Shown here in pieces: positions 21,001-31,900 of a stretch of 64,000 bases of DNA (the first letter of the stretch is position 1; each line of letters opens with the position of its first letter). Location: assembly GCA_910591455.2 (NCBI GenBank), contig OU342817.1, positions 20,338,890-20,402,889 on the forward strand, given 5' to 3'. Under the pieces are notes generated by a model. That model searched no databases, was not told where the DNA came from, and saw only the letters and a list, made by a program, of their open reading frames with translations. The translations under genes and the position numbers were made by a program. Source of the stretch: Pholis gunnellus. Taxonomy: Eukaryota; Chordata; Actinopteri; Perciformes; Pholidae.

Positions 21001-22908
21001 GTGTCGCCAGCGGAGAAGAAAGAGAAAAGAACAGTGAAACCCAGAGAGCTGACACCGTTTGAAGGAATGGAGGTAACAAAGCACAGCACTGACTGACTCT
21101 GCCTGACATTTCAGTTTGATCTCAGTTCTCAGACAGCACTTTGTAAGTTGAATTCTGTATTTTTCATGATCGTTGTTCTTCTCTCATCTGATTGGAGGCC
21201 TCTGTGTTTTACAATAATCTATGACTCCCCATTTATTTATTTAATTCTATTGAATCTAATTTACAACATGGCTGAAAGAAAAAGAGCTCAATCAAATCTC
21301 ATATTTATTGTTCACTGGAAAAGAGTGCTGCAGGAATGAGTCCTAAAACCCAGAAAGGACTCTGCGTTGTTGCGTCTCCGGTTCCCTCGTACAGAAGTCC
21401 ATGGGGGGGTCAGACGCCTGCTCTGTGTTAAAAGACTCTTGTTTTGTTCTTACTTCAGGCTTCAAAAGTTATTTGTGAAGATTATCTTGCTGAACAAAAC
21501 ATGGACGTATCATAAATGTTTGTTTGTCACAGAGTTTATTTTTTGCACAAATCCAAAATCCATTGGAAAAACCCCATTGTCTTTTTGTGGAGGGAACCAG
21601 TGTGACACTAACTTCCAGGGTTTTCCTACAAAAAGACGTCCCTCCTCCAGCACTCTATTGGGCCATGCCTTGTTATAAGACAATGACAGTGTTTGTGATT
21701 GTCTGTGTAGTTAGATGAGGAAGCCAGTATCACCAGAGTGGATGAGTACATTGAACTGCTGTATGAAGGCATCCCAGAGAAGATCAGAGGCTCCGCTCTC
21801 ATTCTGCAGCTCGCCCGCAACCCTGACAACCTGGAGGAGCTGCTACACAACGGTATTCCATCAGTCCACCGGCTTAGTTTAGCGAAGTACCTCTAACCTA
21901 CGTTTCCATGTGGTACTTGTTTCACTGAATAGCTAAAGATGTGCATCGTTTTTCCCTCATTAAGACAATCAAAGGGTGTGTATGTGGTCTGTCCTCTCCT
22001 GTACCTTTTGTTGGTGAAGGTTGGCTTTATACCTATCATTTCTATATTACTGCACATGACTACTTTTTTTAGTTAGAAAGTGCTTTCAAAATAAGACTAC
22101 AACAGTCTATGATATCTCTTAAATAGCAGTATGTGTGTGAGCCTCCTCCTTCTGCAGTGCATCACAAGCGTGCTGTTATCTACACAGCAGCTCTATGACA
22201 GCACACTGAATGCTGATGGAGGTTTACACTGCAGGCATTAGCCTAACGGCTAGATTAGCGCATCTCCTGACAGAACACCACCGCGGTTGTATTTCAGCCT
22301 GCATGCTTGTTTCTTTCAGCCCAGAAACAGAGCAGCTCATATTGGTCACGAGAGCGATACGTTAGTGGACTGACTTGTCCACTAGACTCAGTAAAGACTC
22401 ACACTGAGCTGAAATGAAACCAAACTCCAGATATTCTGTCACTCCATTGATGTAGAGTTGCTGACCTCCACATCGTGATGTGTCTCAGTGTCATGACATG
22501 TCCACACCTCTTATTGCTATGTTGTTACCAGTACATTATTTGTTCTTGCACGATCTTATAATTAAGAGTCCATAATCCAAACATTGTTGCAGAAAATAAG
22601 TTTTCATCTAGTGCATCATTCATTTAAAGGGACAGGACCGGGGAGATTCACAACATAAAGAATCACATTTAATATAATCCAATATATATACAACTGTTTC
22701 CATTTTAGGGATAGTAATGATGCAACACATTTCTTCCATCATTAATCACTTCTTTTGTACTTTGATGTGTTTGCTAAGGAGCTGGCTGTAATGCACATCA
22801 ATATGGCCATAAATAATCAAAACATCAGCAAAAACAATCTTAAGAGTCAAAACTTCTGGTGAAGTAAACAATCTACTGTTATAGGTTTCTGTAACAGGCA
22901 ACAACCTG

Positions 22909-22944
<36 letters not shown>

Positions 22945-25900
22945 GCAGCTCTGGGTGCTCTGGCCAGAGTATTGAGGGAGGACTGGAAACAGAGTGTAGA
23001 GCTGGCTACCATCATCATTTACATCTTCTTCTGCTTCTCCAGGTAATACACACAACGGCACACATTCCTCTGGTGTGTCGTACTGTTCTACTTCATCCGT
23101 TCACACAGTGCGCCTCTTCTCCCCTTCCTGCAGCTTCTCCCAGTTTCACGGCGTGGTGAGTCATTATAAAATCGGTGCGTTGTGCATGAGTGTGGTGGAA
23201 CACGAGCTGAAGAGACATGACGTGTGGCGCGAGGAGCTGCGCAAGAAAAACAAGGCTTATATCCTTCATCTGCTGTCGCCTGTTTTTTAAAATGTATTTA
23301 ATTATTTGCACATATACACGTTTATAAGAAGGCAGTAAGTATTTTAGAAAAAGGTTAGATGCCAAAAATGGCTCATGAAGATACCTCTCCTATTAGATAG
23401 CAACAGTCATCAACTAATCAAAGTCCTGTTTTTGAATAACGATCATGTAGAGTGTATTGTGGTGATGGAAGCAGGTTGTTCCAAAGAGATGGTCCTCTGT
23501 GTGTGAGTTCCTTCCTTAACACTGGTTTGTGTACGCGAGTCAGCACCAGAGAACGGCTCTCTGAGAAGAGACCAGGACAAAGCTGTGAGGAAGTACCATG
23601 GCCTTCTGTCCAAACAAGAGCAGCTGCTCAGAGGTGGGCTGGCCCTTTAACACTCAAACATTGTGCTGGTGCAAGAGCTGGTGTTTGTCTTTGCTGCGCC
23701 GTGAATGCAGTGTTGGTGCAAAATTGTGAAATCCAAATAAAAGCTTTGTTGGCTGTTTATTTTTCCATTAAAAATTCCATAATAACCATTCAGCACGTTG
23801 TAATTCAAGTGGTACACCGAGGTCGGCAGTTAACAAAAAAGACAAAATACAGCCATTATCCTGCAGCTCCGAGCACGCGCTTCAAACAGTAACCCGTAGT
23901 CACTGATGGCAAACATCCTCCCGATCGTGCTCGTGATCCCGCTGCTGTTCTATGAGAATCACAATGCCTTTAAAGCCCTTTCAGACGACATGCTGGGATT
24001 CAAGACTCCAGCTACAAGATGGAGAGAAAGTGTTGCTAATAGTTTAGCCTCTAAACATTTGGCTACGGTTAGCAAAAGGCTAAACTATTGGCAACATTTT
24101 CTCGGCATCTCTGGAAGACTTCACTGATTTCCCGACTCTCTATTTGATACGGTCCTTGTTTGGGTTGCTCTGCAGTGGGCGGTTGTTGCCATCTTTGGAA
24201 TGACCTGTGATTGGCCAAAGAGGATGCGCAGAAGTCTAGTTTTCTCTCAGACCACTTGAATTAGAATATGCTGAGAGCTTATTATGGATGTTTTACCCAA
24301 TGACGTCAGAAATATACTGCAGACCCCAGCTTTAAGATCAGACAAAGGTGCATTCCTCGTCACATCCCAGCAACTTGTTTACTTATAAATTCTGACCCAT
24401 ATTTACTAGTTTGTAGTGTAGAGCAAAATCATCCCATTATCTCCAGCAGTGTTTCACTCCAAGCATTACTGCTAGTCATAGCTAGTAGCTTATGAAATGT
24501 ACAACACAAAGGTTTTGAATGAAAAGTATAAATCAGTATTTTTTGGCATAGTATTAGTTTTAAATGTGACCAAAGAATGCCAGCAGAACCAAGAAGTGGC
24601 TTATTTCCTTTTTCCTTCTCTCCTTCTTTCCCTCCGACTGTGTCTCAGTGTCTCTTTACCTCCTGCTGAACCTTGCTGAGGACACGAGGACGGAGTTAAA
24701 GATGAGGAATAAAAACATCGTTGTTCTGCTCGTCAAAGTCCTTGAGCGGGATGACGAGGAGCTGCTGGTCCTGGTGGTTTCCTTCCTCAAAAAACTGTCC
24801 ATCTTCCTGGAGAACAAGAATGATATGGTGAGCGTAGATGTTCTTTAGAATTTGTCCTGTCAGTCCAGATCAATGCAGCGAGGAGGGACAGAGGGAAAAC
24901 CTGGATATCATTTTACGTATTAATCTACACTGAGACCAAGCGCTGTTGAGTCATTGCCAGAGTCTACAAATGAGGTGATTGACTTGTCACACCATGAACC
25001 AAGTAATAAAGTGCATTTCCTCCTCATATCATCCTCAAAATCACAGATCCAATACAAAAAGAAATCACCAACAGGGGGGGCAGTAGAGTATTATGGACTG
25101 AATATTGCTTTTGTAAAGCTGTAACCAAAGGTGGGGGGGCAACAGAAAGTGCTTTGAATTAGTAAATGGTAGATAGACTTTGCTGGTATACTACAGATTC
25201 TAGGTGTAGCAGCAGGGGAGGAGGCTCCATGGCACCTCCTCTTTATCGGTTTGATTGTCAGTGGACACGCTACCAAATCAGTGCGGCCTTTTCACCCAAA
25301 TCAACGTCATGAACACGATTACCATCCACTTGACCCTTTGTTTTCAACCACACAGCGTAAATAAAGCCTTTAACTTGTACATTCTTTGTGTAAACCCTTT
25401 TAGGTTAATAAGAAGTCTCTTATGTAATCTTGTGAAGGGTTCATTGCATGGATGGAATACGCTCTCCTTCAAAAAAGAATTCCAAGGCCCATTCTAGGGT
25501 TTGTGCAAAATTTAAATGCCTCTATCCTACATGGCAAACGTATTAAAAATGTTTTCGATATTATAGATTTTTTCCAATTGATATAAATACGGAACACCTG
25601 AAGGATCCAAAGAGCACCTGTGTGTGGGATCACCACAGAGATCCATCTCCTAACTGGTCTCTTACTTTGAACTAAAGCACCCAATGCATTGAGAAGTCTC
25701 TGCTAGTGCTTTTGTGTGCACATAATGTTGATGTCCATGTGCTTGTTAAGGGAGCCGCGGTTCCACCTCTTCGGGTCTCTGTTTGCAGCGCGATCCGTGA
25801 TTGTGGTGCTCGGCGAACAGCAGATCTTGATGGTCACTGTTTAGTTGCTATACATAATTCATTCCGAAGAGGCTTTTGGACCCAATGTTAACACACTGTT

Positions 25901-28900
25901 TGTTTTGGTCAGTAATGTACGTGTGGCTCCGCTGTAAATTCCATTAAAGGCTCTTTGGATCCTCTGTATTCACCACAAATTGTCAAAAAGCCAAAGTAAG
26001 TCAGAAATTCCCATCTATTTATTTTCTAAACTCTAACAAATGTATCTCTCAAAATAACACCACCTTTACAATGCGTCACGGTCAAAAACCATAGACCTGG
26101 CTGTCTGTCACAGTATCCGTTAGTCCTACTGTACTCTGAAGTAGACTACCATGTCGATCAACTGGGCCACCCAGCGGCCACCATTGAGACTTCTCCCAAC
26201 ACCTGGTTTGCAGCAGTTCAGATTTTGGTCTTGCAGAAGTGACAGGGTCAGTTATTGTTGGGAGGGTGGGTCTAAGGTAACACCCAGTGAGGTCTTTACT
26301 CTTTGAAATGTTTGCCTGCTGTCCATGTTGCTGAATTCCTGTTCAAGTTTATCTTTGTGTCCGAGTTTGGCTTCAAGGATACGACGAGGGAAGCAGTGTT
26401 TTTGCGTTTAAAGTTCCCTCAAGCTGTAATTGTTTAATCCAGGATTTCATTTGGGATTTTTTACTTAATGTCGAAACTAAATGTGTGTTAGTGATGTAGT
26501 CTGGGATCACAGAGCCCCATCAAATAGTGTCTGTGTTGATGATTTTCAGGCTGAGGTGGATACTGTGGAGCGATTGGCTCTTCTGGTTCCCTGTGACCAT
26601 GAAGACCTGTTGAACCTGACTCTGCGTCTGCTGCTCAACCTCTCCTTTGACTCTGGACTCCGAGCCAAGATGGTGGAAGTTGGACTGTTACCTAAATTAA
26701 CGGCTTTGTTGGGTAACACTAACGTATACTTTATATACTGCCTATATTGCATGTACAGTACAATATACTGTAGCCATGTGAAGAAGTTTTTACATAATAT
26801 CTTAAGAAGGTAGTGTTATTTATTTTCCCATTTTAAGGTTTGTTTGTCGTCATGCAGGTGACGAGAACAACCGTCAGGTTGCCATGCGTATCCTGTATCA
26901 CATCAGCATCGACGACCGCTTTAAGGGCATGTTTGTTTACACTGACTGCATACCTCAGGTACGATGTCGTCATGTGAAAATCACTTTAAATCAAACTTCA
27001 AGGAGTAATATGTAGCACTGACTAGCGTTTAAGATGGTAAATGGACTGTACTTGTATATTTCTTTTCTAGTCTTCGACCACTCAAAGCTCTTTAACACGA
27101 CATGTCACACACTGATGACAGGAGCTACCATAAGGTGCCACCTGCACATCAGAACTAACTAACATTCATACACCGCAGGAGCAATTTCGGAGTTAAGTGT
27201 CTTGCTCAAGGACACATCGACACGCGACTTGCGGAGCCGGGGATCGAACCGCCGATCCTCTGATTGAAGGACGACACTGCTCTCCACTTAGCCACAGGGG
27301 ATACTGCAGGCATATTTGAAGGTGTTGGAGAGAGTTGCCCCCCCCCCCAGCGCAAGACGGACAAACGGAATTTGAACACATTGATCACAGGAATGTAATA
27401 AAGTTGTAAAACGGGCACATGGTTTAGATAAACAGGGCACGAGTTACGATTCTCAAGTACTCGATGTGGACGTCAGTATGTGTTCAACGTCATTTTCAAA
27501 TTTGAGTGAATTTAGAGTAAAACTTTACTTAAAATGCGCATCCCTACTCGTAGCTGTGGAAAATGAGTTGAGTTTAGCTGAGCTCACAGCTTATCCGTTC
27601 AGGAGCACATTAGCCAACTCGGCAGCCGTCTTAAAATCTCTCCAATATGTCTCCTGGTTTTACAATCCAACGTTATCTCTGTTGCTTCCATGGCAACAGC
27701 ACGCTGTGTTTGCTTGCCAATTTGTTTCATACCTGGCAACCCGAGGTGCCGAGATGGGCAGTGGGTGGGGTCACACAGGGCAAAACAAAAACAGAAGTTC
27801 AGCACCGGAATGGAAATTTGTTGTTGTGGAAGCCAGGATTTCAATTTAGCATGTTTCCTTAATCTCTGAGGACATATCATGTTGATTTATTATAGTAAAT
27901 ATTTGACATGTTGTTCCTTAAATGAATATGAACTGTTAACCTTAATATTTACATTGACTTTAACAGTTCTAGAGTTACAGGTGAAACTGGTGTGTGTGTG
28001 TGTCTAGCTAATGCAGATGCTGTATGAACACGGTGAGGAGGAAACCGAAGCTGAGCTCATCTCCATCTGCATCAACCTGGCTGCAAACAAAAGGAACGCA
28101 CAGCTCATGTGTGAAGGTATATCTCTCCGAGCTGCATTTACTGCAGTTTTTGTTTTGGTGGGGGATTTTTTTCCTTTTCCCGATGCAATGACGGAGAAAG
28201 TTCTCTGTTGTACGGATTGTAAAGCTCTCTGAAGCACATTTGTGATTTTTGGGCTGTATAAGTTATTTGACTTGAATTTAATTTTAAATTTAATTTTTCA
28301 CTATCTCTGCAAATTCCATAAACCTTCTCCACGAGTAGATCTTGTATTTCATGCTATTTGTAGAAGCAGATTCCAGTGGTGGCTGCATAGGATTGTTTCT
28401 GGCTCAAGTGATCCAAACATTTACAATAACTCCATGGAGTTAAGTCCAAAAGTCAAGAGAGATAGAAGTAATCATTTCCTCATTGTTTTATCTAAATATT
28501 CTGCTTCAATCCATATTTGTTGGTGTTTAGCCTTTTAAAAACACTGCAGATATAAAAACTGTTCGCTCTCCCGCTTACCCCAAACTAAAGGAGACATGCA
28601 ATGATGAGTTATGTTCATCGAAGGAAGTTGATTTTAAAAAAACAAAAAAACTAATTTAATCCGATGAAAATCACTTAATTCAAATTTAGGATTTTGATTG
28701 AGGATGTTTTTTTAGGGTGATGACAATAGACATTCGAAGCTTCATTCAAAAACCTCAATAGTACAACACTGAAGGAGTGGAGTCTTCTGGCTGAGGAAGG
28801 TGTGTGTGTGCGTGTGTGCACACAACCCAGTTTGATTGTTTGTGATTTTTGGACAAATAATTCTTTTGCTTTACTGAACAAGAGTCTCTGTTTGTGTCTC

Positions 28901-31900
28901 CGTCTGTAGGAAATGGGTTGAAGATGCTGATGAAGAGATCTCTGAAGCTGAAAGACTGCCTCCTGATGAAGATGATCAGAAACATCTCTCAACATGATGG
29001 ACCGACCAAACCAGTGTTCATAGTGAGTTATACATACACAAGAAAAAGATCCCAAGAGGTTTATGAATAACTGAAGTTTTGAACAAGTATTGTTGGTATT
29101 GGTATAAGTATCAGTATAACTGTTAGCAGTGTCGGGCCGTGCATTTTATACCTGGGCCTTCAGTGCTGTCCGACTACAGTTCCATCTCCTAATAACCTCA
29201 TTATGACGCCACAGCTACGGTTATTATTTGTTTCTAGGCAAGGCAAATTTATTTGTAGTTTTTCCAAATCCTGTTGAGACACAAGTCCTCTAATCCTTGA
29301 TGTGTTCTTCAGGTGATAGGAGGCTGATGTTGTAATTGTCTTGATCAGGTTGAGGTCTGAATCCAGAACTACACCTAGATTTTTTTGCTTGGTTTGTGGT
29401 TTTTAACATCAGTGATTGAAGCTGAGTGCTGACTTTCAATCGTTGGTCCTTGGTACCAAAAAGAATTACTTATTCATATTAAACTGTTCGGTACGAGGCT
29501 TACAAACCGAACAATACGTTTGAATAATACTAGTGCGTTTGGAAAATGCAGAAGCTTAAATTGTGGGAAATATAATGTTTTCGGTGGACTTTGCTCAAAC
29601 TGGCAACCCACATGACGTAACAGACAGCTGTCTGACACTCCGACACCGGAAGAAAAACATTATACACGCGACGCTAAACTAGCTTAGCAGAAAACAATAG
29701 CAGCAAACACGCTACACTCTCCCCGCAGCGTTTAGCTGTTCTCTACTGATTCAAACAGGGCTAAAGCAGTCACCACACAATCCCCATTTCTCCAGACCAT
29801 AATTTATGCTTCGTAAAAGAAAACAGCCCAAACAGAGAATCACATATCCAACCCTAACTCCGCGATGACGGGATGCTTCGTCATTAACGGACAATGCATA
29901 TCGTCAAAATCAATGTAATTAACACAATGAGAAGAACAAACTCACAAGAACCAGTCACATATATTTATTTGACAACAAAGCATGACAAATCAATCCAGCA
30001 ACATTGCATACAATATTTGTATAAATTACAATACATGAAGTGTCTTTATGAAAAATGATTAAATTATAAAATAGCTATAACTTTGTGATTCTGTTTAGGC
30101 CAGCAGAGAAGGCTTTGCTGGCCCTGACGGCCCACCAGTGCCTGTTAGTGATAGTGATAGGATCAGTCTTTTATTTTATGAATAATGTCTCCTGTCTGCG
30201 TCTGTCAGGACTATGTTGGTGACCTGGCAGCAGAGATCCGGGCAGAGGAAGAGGAGGAGTGGCTTCTGGAGTGTCTCGGGACGCTGGCCAACCTCACCAT
30301 CCCTGACCTGGACTGGGAGTTGGTGCTGAAGGAGTACAACCTGGTACCCTACCTCAAAGACAGACTTAAACCAGGTGCGGCTTACATTTAGAGAATACAC
30401 ATGAGGCTGAGATATCAACTTCAGATCCCTCCATCCCTTAACTATAATGTGCCCCAGTTTAAGAGCCCAACTGATGGAGCCACACTTTTAGCAAAGTTAT
30501 TTTTTCTTTTTTATTTCATTGGCTGCAGTGTATGTATACTATTGCAATTTTAATTTATAGTTTTAATAAATTAAATAAATAATTGTATTTACAGTGAAAC
30601 TTCAGAATGTACTGTTATCATATATTCCCTGGTATTAGGGAATATATGCCGGACTTCTTTGTTTTTACATTCACGTCACCCTAAAAAAAAGAAACCCTCA
30701 ATAAAAGTACTCCTATTGGAATAAAGTGTTTAAATGACATAGGTTTTTTATTAACTCAACTTTCTATAATGAATATAATTAATGCATGTTGTTTTTGAAA
30801 GGCTAAACCAATATGGATTGAAGCAGTATATTTAGATAGTTAGATAAAAACATATTGTGAATTTTGGAAATGATTACAATGGAATCTAATTCTACAAATA
30901 GTATAGTAATACTAATAATATAAGTGCAGCCTGATCTTTATCTGCAACTGTGCAGAAATCCCGGCTTTATACACAATGAATAGATGTGCAAAAACAAATC
31001 TGTGCAGCATTTGAATGTTGATTTAGAGTTCGAATGCCAACGCTATGAATGAAGCTTCAGATCTTTTCTGTGTAGCCCTAATTGTTCCTGTCATCTACAG
31101 TTAAGTTTAGTATTCAAGTTTAAAATATCCTACCTCAGACATATTTTTCTCACAACTCTAAAGATACATCATCTGACATAATATCATTGGGTTTTATTGG
31201 TCCAAATGTCCCGAACACGGCAAAATAAGAAGGAAAGAGAAAACAGAGGGCAGGGTCTCTTTAAATAGAGACACCACACATCAGTCTATACATTGTCTTT
31301 TAGGACATTGTTGCATATTATACCTTTTTTTAATAAAGTTACATCTTCTAGAATCGTTTGTGTTCCAGGCTCAGCAGAGGATGACCTCATCCTGGAGGTG
31401 GTGATTATGATCGGAACAGTTTCCATGGACGACGCCTGTGCTGCCATGTTGGCGAAATCTGGCATTATTCCTGCCCTGATCGAGCTGCTGAATGGTAACA
31501 CACACACACACACACGTTTACACACCCTTTTGAGATTTAGAATTGTCTGATGTTAAAGTCTTCAAGATTCAATAATTGACAAAACATGTGACAGCACACA
31601 AGGAAAGGAAAGCTGCCACAATAACAGGAGAGTAACTAGACTGTAGTGCAAACAGATGGCTCAAGTTAAAGTGCACGTGCTTGTTAATACGACCGCTGAA
31701 GCATTTGGTTTGCAGGATGTAGTGCTGCTGTAGAAACAACGTGATCTAGTCTCATATTTTCGAAGCTGTCTTTAAGAACACTCTTCTGGATGATGGTGAG
31801 GAAGGGTGTCTTCCCATCTCAGGGAGAAGGAGATTGTAGTTTTGTTGTTTGTTTGTTGACGACCAGTAGTAGTTCTTTAATTTAGGTACAGATGTACCTG

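Noticed and set aside
23901..24127. 73-codon frame in kifap3 intron 8 as an extra exon
   Set aside because: KAP3 sequence is continuous from exon 8 (QEQLLR) to exon 9 (LYLLLNLAED) without it.
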